This document shows, one piece after another, positions 25,973 to 38,488 of a stretch of 64,000 nt of DNA. A model generated the notes under the pieces. It worked only from the letters and a program-made list of their open reading frames with translations, was not told the DNA's origin and made no database searches. Source of the stretch: Ephydatia muelleri (taxonomy: Eukaryota > Porifera > Demospongiae > Spongillida > Spongillidae); assembly GCA_013339895.1 (NCBI GenBank), contig JABACO010000017.1, positions 1,134,951 to 1,198,950 on the forward strand, read 5' to 3'. The stretch's first letter is position 1; every line of letters starts with the position of its first letter. The translations under genes were made by a program, and so were the position numbers.

Positions 25973-28900
25973 ATGGCCGACCAGCAGCCAGGAGCGAGCG
26001 CTTTCCAGCAAAATGAATCGGTAAGAGCGCACTATCGTCTTTTGGGGACCATACGAGCCGTTCCGTTCTCTCCTTATAGAGATTGATCGGACAACAGCCG
26101 TATCAAGGCGGGCAAGCTATAGTGGGACCGCAAGGTCAACAACAGACAGTGATGTTCGGGGGACAGCCAGTGATGGCTGCGGGCCAGCAAGGCGGGCAAA
26201 TGATGATGGGACAGCAAGGCGGGCAAATGATGATGGGACAGCCGATGATGATGGGACAGCAAGGCGGGCAAATGATGATGGGACAGCCGATGATGATGGG
26301 ACAGCAAGGCGGGCAAATGATGATGGGACAGCCGGCGATGATGGGACAGGCCGATGATGATGGGACAACAAGGCGGGCAAATGGCGACGGGACAGCCGAT
26401 GGTGATGGGACAGCCGATGGTGGTGGGACAGCCAATGGTGATGATGGGAGGACAACAGGCAGTTGGTCCGTGGCCTGCTCAGATGCAGGTGGGTCCAATG
26501 GGACAGCTACCTCAGGTCCAGATGGCTGGAGTACCAATGGGACAGATGGCCTACCCCCAGATGTACCCTCCCCCATCAGCTGGAGTGATGTACAACAGTG
26601 CACAAGGAGGAATGGTCGTCATGGTGAGACACGATTGCCGTGGTAGCTGCATGTTAGTACTTGTTGAACTGCACCCTACTGAAGATGGAAGGACTCCTGC
26701 ACACCTTCTGCTTCCTGGCTTTGTAGCATACTTTTACAACCAATGCATATCATTACACAAAATCGGGGTGGGGAAAGGGATCACATGACTGATTTCCATT
26801 TTGCCTCCATCTGACTCCACCCCCTAGGGCTCTCCATACTTCAATCCACCCAACCTAAAATACACACCTGTCAGCTACCTGTGGCTGTCCTATTTCACCA
26901 TGGTAGTGTTTGGACTGATGTTTCCTCTGTCCCTGCTGTTATCTGTGCCTGCAGTGGTGATGTCCAGAAAGGTAGGTCACCTTGAGTATGGATGGGGGGG
27001 TAGAGGGAGGAGGAGAAATGATGGGGGAGGAGAGGGAGGGGGAGGGAGGAGGAGGGGGGTTGGGGGGAGGAGTAGAAAGGAGGAGGGGATGGAGGGTTGG
27101 GAGGGGGGAAAGAAGCGGAGGGAGGAGTGAAAGGGAGAGGGAGGGAGGATTGGAACAAGGGGAGGAGTGAGAGGGAACACAAAATATGTGGGTTAGTAGG
27201 TGATTAACAAATGAGGTTGCTATAATGATGGTTATCATGGTGTTCATTAGGTGAGGGTGAGATAGATCCATTAGGTGAGGGTGAGATTGAACCTTTAGGT
27301 GAGGGTGAGATTGATCCATTAGGCACTAATTGAAAACCTTGGAGTGATTAGTTGAGGAACAAAGTAGGGGGTCAAATGTGAGGATATTGATGAGATAGTC
27401 AATGATGCTGTTAGAAATGTACCAACTATTCCCTCAAGTGAACTCAACTAAGCAACTAAGGTAAACTGCCACATTAGAACGGGTTGGCTTTATTGAAATT
27501 TGGGGGGGGTCCAAATAACTGCAGCCTATAACCACAGTTGATAATCCCCCCTTTTGCGAACTACGCCCCTCAGTAGTTGATTTGTTTTCACGTAAAACGG
27601 TTAGTAAACCTTAAAACTCAGAAGCTTGGAGACCAAGTGTGGAAGAAATGGCTGACAGTGAAAGGGAAAGTGCTTATTCCAGTGAATAGTAAAGACGCCA
27701 CGATGGACTTTTCATGGACTTATGTAAAACTGATGTACCACTCCACAGAACCAACCTGCTTGTGGGCTCCATGAAAGCAGGTTTAGCATTTGGTAAGACC
27801 AAACTGTACCCAGGACATACCACTGCTGGCAGTCTCTGATCTGAACGCAATTTAAATTATAGCCAGTTTGTTAATTGTATACGTGTAATCTCATTAACTT
27901 TCACATTAAGTACAGGTCAACAGGCTTTGTTTTGCTGAATCTTGGCAATTCCTAAGAGGCTGTAGAAAAGAAGTTCTTAGGGTTTGAACCTTTTTTGTGT
28001 ATATTAGTGTAAAAACACGTAACATAGCGATTGCCAGTGTTGACCAGGCTAGTTCTGGCTCATTTAGTACTCACTCACGGTCATTTTCAATGGAGGTCAC
28101 GAAGCCTCTCTTCGGCTTCAATTAGCTCTGAGGGGTGAAGTGTTAAAATATCGAGATACTGGTGTGTCAATAATGCTCTCTGTTCCCACACAGAGTGTGA
28201 ACTCAGCTGGAGATGGAGATATTCGCAAAGCCAAGAGTAACAGTACTGTGGCTGTCTACCTGAACTTTGCAGCTGTTGTGTTTGCCTTTGTAGCCGGTGA
28301 CCTCGTCCTGGGTCTGGTGCTGGGTTTGTACCAACCTCCTCGGGTAAGTGTGATATGAGAGTGTGATAGTGTGTGTGTGAGGATAGTGCCAGTGTGAAGG
28401 TAGGAAGCACATAGGTTGTGTATCATACTATTATGCATTGAACAACTGTGGACTGGAGAAGAGAGCACATGGGACTGGGGAAGAGTGCACATGATGGACT
28501 GGGGAAGAGGGCACATGGGGACTGGGAGAAGCACATGATGGACTAGGGAAGAGAGCCCATGGGGACTGGGGAAGATAGCACATGGGAACTGGGAATAGAG
28601 CACATGGGGACGGAAGAGGGAGCACATGGGGACTGGGGAAGAGAGCACATGAGGACTGGGGAAGAGAGCACATGAGGACTGGGGAAGAGAGCACATGATG
28701 GACTGGGGAAGAGAGCACATGGGGAGGGGAACGGGGGAAGAGTATATTGGTGTCCATAAGTAATGCATGGGCGTACCTTGGGTGGCATGAGATTGTATTA
28801 AGATTTTACATATACAAGGGGGTGTTGTGCTGCGCTCACTTTGACATACACATGTAACCTTTCCTGGTATACCAGCAGTGCCCAATGCTGTACAAATGCT

Positions 28901-29889
28901 AAGTTCACCAATGATTGACTCACAGGTGTTGATGTGAATGGACTGTGTGTGTGTGTGTGGAGGGGTGTGGTGATGTGGGTGTGTGTGTGTGGAGGGGTGT
29001 GGTGATGTGGGTGCACATGAGACTGTGTGTGTGGAGGGGTGTGGTGATGTGGGTGTGTGTGTGTGGAGGGGTGTGGTGATGTGGGTGTGTGTGGAGGGGT
29101 GTGGTTGATGTGGGTGTACATGAGACTGTGGGGAGGGGTGTGGTGATGTGAGTGTACATGAGACTGTGTGTGTGGAGGGGTGTGGTGGGTGTGTGTGTGT
29201 GGAGGGGTGTGTGATGTGGATGTGTGTGTGTGGAGGGGTGTGGGATGTGGGGGTGTGTGTGGTGGAGGGGTGTGGTGATGTGGGTGTGTGTGTGTGGAGG
29301 GGTGTGGTGATGTGGGTGCACATGAGACTGTGTGTGTGGAGGGGTGTGGTGATGTGTGTGTGTGTGGAGGGGTGTGGTGATGTGGGTGTGTGGGTGTGGA
29401 GGGGTGTGGTGATGTGGGTGTACATGAGACTGTGTGTGTGGAGGGGTGTGGTGATGTGGGTGTGTGGGTGTGGGAGGGGTGTGGTGATGTGGGGTGTACA
29501 CGAGACTGTGTGTGGAGGGGTGTGGTGATGTGTGTGTGTGTGGAGGGGTGTGTGGTGATGTGGGTGTGTGTGTGTGGAGGGGTGTGGTGATGTGGGTGTA
29601 CATGAGACTGTGTGTATGGAGGGGTGTGGTGATGTGGGTGTGTGTGTGTGGAGGGTGTGGTGATGTGGGTGTACACAGACTGTGTGTGGAGGGGTTGTGG
29701 TGATGTGTGTGTGTGTGTGGAGGGGTGTGGTGATGTGGGTGTGTGTGTGGAGGGTGTTGGTGATGTGGGTGTGTGTGGAGGGGTGTGGTGATGTGGGTGC
29801 ACATGAGACTGTGTGTGTGGTGGTGTGGTAGTGGACTATGACTTCATAGCTCATGTTCATGTTTCTCCTCCTCCTAACAGTACTACTGA
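25973..29889 (+). CDS. Dispanin/CD225-domain transmembrane protein with Gln/Met/Gly repeats
   Basis: Five exons: 25973-26020, 26080-26623, 26828-26971, 28194-28343, 29881-29889. All junctions are GT-AG in phase 0, giving about 297 residues. The N-terminal cytosolic-looking half is a repeat of about 14 residues (GQQGGQMMMGQPMM type) followed by a Pro/Gln/Met-rich stretch. Exon 3 encodes a first hydrophobic segment (YFTMVVFGLMFPLSLLLSV). Exon 4 carries the family core VNSAGDGDIRKAKSNSTVA and a second membrane span. This two-helix layout with a charged small-residue loop is the CD225/dispanin pattern (IFITM, PRRT and related families). The last exon encodes only Tyr-Tyr-stop. Exon 2 needs one surplus base removed (AGGCC at about 26348-26351 where sister units have AGCC); otherwise the frame is lost. 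The exact subfamily cannot be assigned. Confidence 0.75.
26990..27180. repeat. Polypurine GGA-rich tract in dispanin intron 3
   Basis: About 190 bases of degenerate GGAGG and GGGAGA. The reading frames across it on either strand are low-complexity and non-coding. Confidence 0.85.
28440..28740. repeat. Minisatellite 1 in dispanin intron 4
   Basis: About 12 units of the type GGACTGGGGAAGAGAGCACAT, some with an extra ATGATG or GGG. Confidence 0.9.
28940..29830. repeat. Minisatellite 2 in dispanin intron 4
   Basis: A higher-order array built from GTGTGTGTGGAGGGGTGTGG and TGATGTGGGTG, with periodic CACATGAGACTG or TACATGAGACTG inserts. It ends about 40 bases before the last exon. Confidence 0.9.
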
Positions 29890-30316
29890 AGAATGCAGCA
29901 GTTCAGCTCCGTCTTCTGGTGCCATGTTCATGCGTGTTGTCTGGTAGTTGTGTTTGTGATGCAGGACCACGCCTACTTCATGCGTATCCGCCCACTGTGA
30001 AAGTATGCAGATGTTTTTTATTTAGTTTCTGTAGCATGTATACTCGCTGATATAAAAAATGAAAGTTTTTAAGAAAAAGATAAGCATCCACATTAAGACA
30101 GATTGTCGTTATAAAACTACATGCATGTGTGACGTGAATAACTAACTGATTGTAGCTTCACTCTCTGATAGCAGCTCTTCTTGCATCAAAGGTTGCCACG
30201 ATCTTAATGCACACGCGTTGCACACGGTTACGGCGCCATCAGTCATTGTGGTGTACCGTATAGGGTGTTTTTGGTAATGATGGTCGCACAGTACAGACAT
30301 CCGTACCTCAAAGTGA
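29890..30316. other. Dispanin 3' flank
   Basis: TATAAA at about 30052 could serve as a weak poly(A) signal. No other feature was seen. Confidence 0.35.
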
Positions 30317-30578
30317 TATGAGATCATTTCCGCGAAAAGGGCATGCATGTTGTTTTTTTTTGTTTTTTTTTTCAAGATTTCAATATATTCTAGAAATCTG
30401 AAATGTCCTGCTTCTTACGCACTGAGTATCGGAGTATCTGTCATGCATGGAGTTGTAAGGCGTTGAGTTTTTAAAATTAGCCATACATTTCAACGCAAGT
30501 GTATACATTTATATTGCGCGTACCTGGAAATTTTATAATGTATGCCCTAGGTCCCTTTTCGCGGAAACGATCCTATAT
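30317..30578. mobile_element. MITE, family A copy
   Basis: Bounded by ATGAGATCATTTCCGCGAAA and GTCCCTTTTCGCGGAAACGA plus TCCTATAT. The internal core matches the copies at 39661 and 54924 (TTCAAGATTTCAATATATTC, GAAATCTGAAATGTCC, CGGAGTATCTGTCATG, CATTTCAACGCAAG). Confidence 0.85.
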
Positions 30579-31765
30579 AGTGCATGGGTTTAAGTGTTCA
30601 AGTCGGGGCTGTTGTTTTGACATGTATGCTTAAATTGTTCTATTCTATTCTTGAGCTCATGCCCAGACAATGGTGGTACTGGGTAGGGGCCATGGATATT
30701 ATACCCTATATATCGTAAGCAGGAGGCCGGCCACCGTTGGAAGGAAATCGGTTAGTAGGGGCCATTGGCAGAAGATGTTTCGTAATTGGGGGGGGGGGGG
30801 GGGGGGGGGTAAGGCTATGAATATATAATGACGTCAGTGTGACAGATCACGGTAGGACTAGCGCAAACACCTTTCGCCACCGCACCCACGGCGCTGTACA
30901 ACGCAGAATGGTCCACGTGGAACAACGATCGAGCAAAAAGAACAGATTGCTCGGTAAAGATGAGGGTTTAACTCTTTCACGGGCAACAGAGCAATAACTG
31001 CGCCACAGGTGCTATACTAAAGCCACTTTGTGCATCTAAACCGTTAACACTTTTGTAGTGACAACACATTTGAAAAGTTGTTTCCTGGTCATTTAGCGTA
31101 AGTTGTTTGCACCTGCAACGGGGGAACGCTTATTTCGCACTACATGTGTACGGCAATAATGGCCTTCACCCGCGGAAGAGTTAATACCCCCCCCCCCCCC
31201 CCCCACCCCCCCCCGCCCCTTCGCCGCTGTTGTCCTACAGGATATATGACGTCATCGATCATTTCGTGATGGATATTGTATGGCCGACCAGGCGGATCGT
31301 AGTTTTGATCCCAGACCCAGTTCACCACTACAGCGACTCGAATGGATTACATCACCGCTACATCACCGCTACGCCACAGCTGTTTGCGGCCATTCAAATC
31401 ATTGAAAGAAAGACCTAAATTAAATTAAAAGGCTACTGTGAAGAGACACGATTAAAACTTACTGAACTCTTTAGTAGATAGATCTAACTATCCTATATAT
31501 CGTACAGACATGCCGCGGCCAGCATTTTTTTCGTTGTTATGAATCGTTCTTAAGAGTGTTTTTAAAATCAAGCGGTCTTGATAGCTTCTAAATTACCTCT
31601 TAATTGGAATGGGGATAGCAGCAAGGTTCTCAAAGGCAATAAGAAATGTTCCTTCATCACAGAGGTCGTGTGTTGAAGTTAGTTGTGTCATGCACTGAAG
31701 CAACATTTCTGTGTAGCCATTCTGGCATGTATAGATTTTGATAGCCTTGTGCACATGATTCCCAA
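30579..31765. other. No recognised gene
   Basis: Contains a poly(G) run at 30788-30809 and a C-rich run near 31186-31216. An open frame at 31230-31418 (plus) has no recognisable domain and is not called. Confidence 0.45.
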
Positions 31766-31942
31766 CAAATGCACCTCCAAGCCGCTGGATACTGAAGGAC
31801 TATCCAGACCTTACAGTGAATGTGACTGTGTCCTTTAACCTATACCCCCTAGTCTATTGAGGACTTGTGTCCTTGCAGCTTAATCCATTATGTACTTCAG
31901 TCCTTCAGTGTGATTTGTTTAGAGGTGCATTTGTTGTCATCA
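31766..31942. mobile_element. Short inverted-repeat element
   Basis: CCCAACAAATGCACCTCCAA and ACTGAAGGACTATCC on the left are answered by AGTCCTTCAGTGTG and GAGGTGCATTTGTTG on the right. Arms are imperfect; probably a small non-autonomous element. Confidence 0.5.
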
Positions 31943-32147
31943 TGTTCACAAAACTCTGAAGGGATATGCACCTGGATAAACAGTTGAGGGAAAGGGATAT
32001 CATGAAATTTTCTTTAAACACAGGAATGTTGACGGGTAGGTCACTCCTCCCTTCTCCAAGTGAAATTTTAACCCTTGCATGTTTTCTCCTAAAAAGGTGT
32101 TTTTCATCCTTTAAAGGTTATAGTATACTTACCAGCTGGCTCATTCC

Positions 32148-32148
<1 letters not shown>

Positions 32149-32187
<39 letters not shown>
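32149..32187. repeat. Poly(C) tract, 39 bases
   Basis: The longest uninterrupted homopolymer in the window. Confidence 0.95.
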
Positions 32188-34206
32188 TTTTTATCTGTGC
32201 AGTAAGGATGCAGGCCATACGACTCGTATAATTCTTCCTGCAACTCTATAGATGTACCAGCAGTGACGAAGAACTTTAATTACATACCTTTGCTTGCCAA
32301 GGCCTATACGGTGATTTAAACAGTGGAATGTTTAGACACAACGAAACAGAACAGATGTAAGAGTACCAGGAAGAAGTTTGGTTAGCTTTTCATGGTTCTC
32401 TGTATGATTTTAAGGTTCTTCTTCACACCATCAATCACGATTGGAAGGGAAGTCAACAGCCTCAATGTAGGCACAAGTAGGGCCATCATGTATGTGTAGA
32501 GTCAAATTGAGAAGGTTTTGAGCTTATTTGTAATTTTCAGTAAGTATGTGTTGATGTGCAACGTTTACAACAGTACATTTAGTTCTCTGTTCAATTGTTA
32601 TATAGCAAAGACTCCTGAGCATTTGCTAGTTCAGCCTGTGAAGATTGCAGTGCTCTTACATGTAGCTCTTCCATGTAGTGCAGGAGGATGATGTGCTGTT
32701 CTGCTCACCTTTGTTGAAAGAATTAATAAGGGCACAGTTAACTGCTCCTCCAGTAGACAATTTTACAACTGGCAGCTCTGGACTTAAAGATGCTGCTTTT
32801 TGAAGAAACAGAGCTGCATTCCTCATGTGTTCTTGTAGGCAGTGGAAACTCACAGGTATGCGCCCTTTAATATGAGAGGGTGCAAGTGGCTCTCGGTTGA
32901 AGCAGCATGGACATGGCACATCTACAGACACTATACTAGCCATGCTTTGAGACACTTGGCACAGACTATTGTACTGCACATCAGCTCCAGTGACTGGTCA
33001 AGGATATCAAAGCACAGTGGACCCCTGCATAAGATGATTAGTGTCAAATACTGCAGGAGGCTGCATTTCAGGAACATTGAGTGAGGCTGGTGAGATACCT
33101 ATAATGTGCCTGATAAGATGGTTTGCATATTTGAAAAAAAAATGCTATCTAGGATGTTGTACTGTTTTTGGCCTTCCACCTGCTCTCAGCTTCTTAAAAC
33201 GCTTATATACGTGTAATTTATGTGTCATGCAGTACGAAAGCATATATGTCTTACTTGTTTTTCTTTCATACCATACTGTCCTCATTTGTGTGATTGCTCC
33301 AGTGGAATGTGACAATGGAGCATCTTTGAGGCACAACTTTAGCAGCTGTAGTGTTTGTTTTAGCCATTGAACGCATGCAGCAGTTGCAGAACTGAACTAT
33401 ACTTTTTTTTTTTAAAGAAAGAAAAATTGATATTTTCATCATTAATTTATCCTCGATAAAGATAGTTTGGGTAACTATTTTATATACTTTTGTGCTAGCC
33501 ATGTTTAAAAGTCCATAAGCTACATGAAGTGTTGTATGTGTGAAATATGGGATGTTGTCACAACTGATGTGCATCTGTGTGTGGCATATTTAGATGAGAG
33601 CTGTTGGAGAAGAGACCTAGCTTAGTAGGCTGTTAATGCCATGTAAACTTTACAAATGGGTGCAGACCTTATACCGTAGATAAAGATGTCCTGTATAAGA
33701 CAGCTCAACTTCATTTATTTATTTTATTTTTAATACGCATATCGCTTGAGAGCCTGTGAAAATGCTGAAAAATGGTTGAGTTGCTTCTTTGCTGATAACT
33801 TTTGTGCCAAGACCTCGCCAGGTGCACTGTTATTCTCGCCAATAGAGCGCCTGTGCACACGGGTGTACAAATACATGTAGTGTACACCTCCAAGAATCGC
33901 AACGACAACAATTGTGCCATTCTGCAATGAAGGAGCGGGCGTCTTACCTTTCTACTTGCTGTTGTGTAACCAAACGGCAGATGCAGCTCTTATCTAGCCA
34001 CAATCGTAAGGTCTGCACCCGTGGTAAGTTTACCCACTGCAACCTTCATGGCTCAGTTATAAAGCGTGAGGGCTGTGAACTGTCAGTGAAAGAGTGAGCT
34101 AAGAGTGAGCAGCAAATAGCCTTACGCGCGCCGTGTTGAATATACCACGGATACTATAGTATCCATGAATATACTGCCACCCCGCGACGTGGGAGGCGCA
34201 AGATTA
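32188..34206. other. No confidently recognised gene
   Basis: Minus-strand frames at 32656-32979 (with a CPCCF motif), 33145-33336 (basic, ending near GGRPKTVQHPR) and 33730-33927 are each open but match nothing I know and show no clear splice connections. They may be fragments of a decayed mobile-element gene. Confidence 0.4.
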
Positions 34207-34370
34207 CTAGTCTCGTACCCAGACAACGTTTACATAAGCGTCATCGCATAAATGTATAACTCAATCCATTCCTCAATTATAATTATTCTGACACTGAATT
34301 TACAATAAATAAATAAATAAATAAAAATATAAAATAAATTTAATATTCTATGCATGCATGCATGAGCAAT

Positions 34371-34460
34371 CTAGTAGAGAGGTGCTCCATCATCCATCCC
34401 AAGTCCACTCCTCCACTTCACTCGTGAACCCCTTAGACACAAGCTGGTTGCCCTTATGAG
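34371..34460 (-). pseudogene. Tail fragment of a LINE-type reverse transcriptase ORF
   Basis: The minus frame reads LLIRATSLCLRGSRVKWRSG then GMDDGAPLY. This is the same C-terminal signature as FAILRATNLCIRGSRVRWRR in the fragment ending at 36851. Only about 30 residues remain. Confidence 0.6.
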
Positions 34461-34469
34461 CAAAGGCCA

Positions 34470-34850
34470 GTCTGGGGAGAAAGTACCTTGGTGGCACTGG
34501 GGTGGCTTATTTGAAAGGATGGGCAAGGTTTTCCTATGATGAGTTACATATGGCAATAGTGGAGATTGAAGTCATTATTAACAGCAGACGAATATCTTAT
34601 GTTCGCCCCGACGATCTGGAACAGCCCCTAACTCCTTCACATATCATTACTGGACACAGATTGTTGAGCCTCCCAGATCATCTCACTCACCCTGAACCAC
34701 CGGAGGATGAAAAATTTGAATTGAATAGAGAATCACTCCAGCGGAGAACTAATGTGATCAACAAGCAAGCTGACCTCAAGACGTCAGGCATGGAGATCTC
34801 TAACATTGCCCACGACATGCAAGCAGAGAAACTCTGACCTGGCAATCCTC
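34470..34850 (+). pseudogene. BEL/Pao-type retrotransposon integrase fragment
   Basis: A GGLFERM motif (about 34500) in one frame is followed, one frame over, by SYDELHMAIVEIEVIINSRR, then ISYVRPDDLEQPLTPSHIIT and GHRLLSLPD. This order is typical of the C-terminal half of BEL/Pao integrases. The segment normally lying between FERM and the YDEL region is deleted and the frame is shifted. No LTR, protease or RT domain was seen nearby. Confidence 0.75.
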
Positions 34851-35038
34851 ACTCACTGGGCAGGGCTGCCCATCACCAAGCCAGAGCAGGTGGAGGAGTT
34901 CCTGAAGAACCCAGACTTGGATGACATCCACCAACATTGTGTGTTATGTAATCGCCCATTCGCAGAACTCGTTACCAGACCATTTTACGTAGTATGCTAT
35001 AATGCTTACGTAAACGTGACCTGCGTACGAGACTACAA

Positions 35039-36075
35039 GATTACTGCAACTTCGATCCGTTAATTTATTACTATCGTCTTGACCCACATAAATTCACTGC
35101 CTGGTTGAGGAAAAAAGTTGCGAACGACTAGCTTTATAGTTGAAGGCGGAGAAAGGACGGAACAAAGGAGTTATAAAAATTTATTGTAGATGGAAAATGT
35201 GTATTAAATTTGCACAGCTGTATCTCTGTAACGGATATAAAGTAAAAATTAACGAAACAGAATAATGACAGGACCCCTCTACGTACACACCACATTTGAA
35301 GCGATTTGAACGCTCCTACCTGAAGATGTGGCGGGTTAGAACCTAACGGGTATCGGACCTCGGAACGTCGGCACTGTACTTGTGCAAGACACCAAAATAT
35401 ATTTTCAGATAAGAATGTGGTGTAGTATGAAGTATTGAAAACAGGGAAGTCGATATTGTTAACTGTTACGAAGTTATAGCGATTAATTCAGTTTTTGTCG
35501 TGATTTATGCTTGATCGTAATGCAATGAAAAATATAATTCACATTCAGACCGATTTGTACTATTTTATAATGTCATTTGAAATGCAATTGGAAATAAAAC
35601 GCAAGATGACCGCGGATGTACGGGTGATTTCTCGATATGTCAGTAATGGCGTTTAATTACTAATATAAGTATTTGTAACCTCCCTGCATACATACAACTA
35701 GTGCAAGATTAAACACTGTGCTGCCGTATAAAAGGTTTACCACACGGGTTAAAGTTAACCTTACCCTCTTGCTTTTATTTATTTATTATTATGATTATTT
35801 TATTATTATTCAAGTGAATACACACAAATGGAATAAATACATGTACAATATTATTATTATTATTAATACATGTATATTTGCATTTATTTATTTATTTATT
35901 TATTATTATTATTAATTTAAAAATGTACAGCTCTGATAGTTAATGCAATAAAGTGCAGTTCAGTCTTTAGTGTTCTTGATCACACAGAACACCTTTCGAA
36001 GTTACACCGCAAAATAAAACAAGACATTGAAATCCTAAACCTCAATCTTCTGGAGTCAATTTGACCAACTTTTGA
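35039..36075. other. AT-rich intergenic sequence
   Basis: No gene recognised. TTTATTTATT and ATTATTATT repeats occur near 35775-35920. Confidence 0.5.
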
Positions 36076-36079
36076 CAAC

Positions 36080-36851
36080 ACAAAGAAAAGAGCAATACGA
36101 CGAGGAATTGATGGAAAGACCTCAGCATGGCTGACAGTGATACCATTGGCACATCATCATTTTGATCTGTCTGCCACTGAATTTCGAGACTCTTTGGCAC
36201 TACGTTATCACAGACCATTACTACGATTGCCAGCATTTGTGATGGTTGTGGTTGCCAATTCACCATTGGACATGCTCTTGACTGTAGAAAGGGAGGTTTA
36301 GTTATTCAAAGACATAATGAGATAAGGGATGCCCTTGGTGACTTGCTTCAATAGCCTATAAAGAAGTTTTGAGAGAACCGGTGATAAGAGAACCGAATGT
36401 CCAGAATAATGTTCCAGCTTTAGTTGCTGACCTTTCTGTTCGTGGTGTGTGGCAGTCTCAAACTACTACTTTTTTCGATGTTAGAGTAGTCGACTCAGAT
36501 GCCAGCTCCTATGTACAACGGGATGTAAATGCGGTGCTTTCTTCTATCGAGCACTTTAAGAAACAGAAATACTCACAAGCAGCTGAATGTGTACATGTTT
36601 CGTTTACACCTTTTGTTGTGACTGCAGATGGGGCACTGGGTGTTGAAGGAAAGGCATTCATGCGCCTCCTATCAGAAAAAATTGCTGCAACTTGGCATAA
36701 ATCAAACAGTGAAGTGATGGGTTATGTGCGGGCAAGGCTGATGTTTGCTATCCTTCGTGCTACTAATTTGTGCATTCGTGGGAGTCGGGTGAGATGGAGG
36801 AGAAGGATGGAGATAGAAGACGGAGCAGGACTTCCATTCATGCAGGAGTGA
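36080..36851 (+). pseudogene. Degraded C-terminal part of a LINE-type reverse transcriptase ORF
   Basis: In three successive frames it encodes AIRRGIDGKTSAWLTVIPLA, a zinc-knuckle-like CDGCGCQFTIGHALDC followed by RKGGLVIQRHNEIRDALGDL, and then REPVIREP, RGVWQSQTTTFFDVRVVDSD and RARLMFAILRATNLCIRGSR. This order is the tail downstream of the RT domain in many invertebrate non-LTR elements. Frames break near 36236 (one base lost before the CDGC motif) and near 36347 (GACTTGCTTCAATAG, one base missing). The polymerase domain itself is not present. Confidence 0.65.
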
Positions 36852-37764
36852 TTATATTCAATTAATTTTTATTTTATTTTCTTTGTTCTTTTTCTTTTGA
36901 TTTGATATAAATATTGGTAGTTATTATTCATACATGTTTATATTTCGTGTTCTTTAAATTATATAATCTCCATTCAGTAAAAAATAAATAAATAAATACA
37001 TGTATTAGTTCAACATATTTGAACTTTCAATAAAAATAGTTATGACTGGATGCATCTGGTGAGGATGGCAGTGGCATTGGCTCTCACCATGATTATTATT
37101 ATTTTGAAGAGCGCTGTCCGTTCCTGTGGGACCTATGACGAATGCAGCTTGCAGTAGGTCAGGGCCCGTGGTAAGTTTAACAGACATAAAATAACAAGAT
37201 TCATTATCCCGCTGTCACAAGAATGTCTCAAGAGAGGGTTTGTATTGGAATCGTACCATGCACATAGAGGAGAAGCAGCCGAAGAAAAAACACACAGAGG
37301 AACAAACTGTGAAAGTCCAGTCTCAATAGGGTACGAAAGAATAGTATCAGTGGCCTCCTGAACTGTTCATGAAAACAAATGCCTATGCCTTCAGAGGACA
37401 AGCAGACGATAATTTATTACATATCCCATTCATTCGTTATGACAAAATCATGCATGGAAAAATAAAATAAAATAGAACCCATTGTGTTTAAGAGAGTCTA
37501 CTCTAGAGTGAAATGGCGAAGCGCGGTCTAAGGTTTGATGATGGAGCAGCACTCCCTATACTCACTAGCAACACAACAACACCTCAGCATGTTCTGTGTC
37601 ATATTTATTTCCACCTTTGTCACTCACTATATGTGCTGTGCTGCAAGAAAAATTAAAATATTTTTTATAACAAAAACCATTTTTATTATAGTGGATCCAT
37701 AAAAAATAAAACCAACACCACAGAAATCCTTATATGCTCATCTTTGAAGTACCATTTTTGACTG
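36852..37764. other. Intergenic, with a weak retroelement tail scrap
   Basis: Around 37500-37555 the plus strand reads AGAGTGAAATGGCGAAG and GATGATGGAGCAGCACTCCC. It resembles the GSRVKWRS...DDGA tail of the 34371-34460 fragment. Otherwise nothing recognised. Confidence 0.4.
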
Positions 37765-37814
37765 ATGCCAAGAGTCGTGTCTCTTGATGTGAAGTCCTAA
37801 TTTTGTCCATTCAG

Positions 37815-37943
37815 ATGCTAGCTGCTTGTGTGGGTGGGGCTCTTCTCGGCTGCATCTGCAGGCAGGTTTCCGAGGACTACGCCCACAGTGCTGGCGGACT
37901 GCCGGACCTCACCCTGTGGAATCCCAAGACACTCCAGTGCAAG
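37815..37943 (+). pseudogene. FAN1: FAN1 exon 12 duplicate (catalytic Asp exon)
   Basis: It encodes 43 residues including AGGLPDLTLWN with the catalytic aspartate. I count three nucleotide differences from 20720-20848, two of them changing residues (Ser to Ala, Phe to Val). The acceptor ATTCAG and donor CAAG|GTTAGC are intact. No other FAN1 exon lies upstream in the 30-37 kb zone, so it cannot form a full nuclease. Confidence 0.85.
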
Positions 37944-37977
37944 GTTAGCCGGCTCGTGATATGGAACTGGCTTTTCT

Positions 37978-37987
<10 letters not shown>

Positions 37988-38008
<21 letters not shown>

Positions 38009-38011
38009 GGG
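37988..38011. repeat. Poly(G) tract after poly(T)
   Basis: An uninterrupted G run of about 24 bases follows a T run, 45 bases after the exon 12 duplicate. Confidence 0.9.
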
Positions 38012-38488
38012 AGGGGAAAAAGGTGAACACTGGAGCTACTGAAGATGATGAGGAACTTAGCTGCTGAACATGATCTGCTATATGTTGGGCAAGATGATAG
38101 TGGTTGAAGAGGGGATCATTGAATACCCATCGGAGTCTGTCCTTAAGAGTCCAGCATGAGTTAGAAGCCTAGGGTGGATTCATTATGGGGACTATGAGTT
38201 TGACTGCAGTGATGTATTGTGTTGCATCATAGCTGTACTGATCTAGAATGTGTGCAAATTGAATTATTCATCATCATAGGGTGCTCATGAAAAGGAAACT
38301 TCATACCATTGTCACCATTAACTGCAATCAAAGGGGGCATTTTTAAATAGTGTGCACTATGCAGAATTGTGCAGAATGCAGTTTAGTGTAAATATTAATC
38401 TACTGCATATCAAAGATTAGAGCAAATATTGACATATTAGGTTACTTTGGCATGTGTACATGTGCTGATTTTGCATTGTTGACTTATG

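Larger units (their letters stand above)
34207..35038. mobile_element. Composite element bounded by family D inverted ends
   Basis: TAGTCTCGTACCCAGACAAC with GTTTACATAAGC at the left is mirrored by GCTTACGTAAACGTG and GCGTACGAGACTA at the right. The same end sequence makes the 80-bp foldback at 21752-21831. The interior holds two unrelated retroelement scraps (34371-34460 and 34470-34850). Confidence 0.6.

Noticed and set aside
32656-33336. Minus-strand frames with a CPCCF motif and a basic tail
   Set aside because: Could be a decayed transposon gene, but I could not connect them by splice sites or assign a family.
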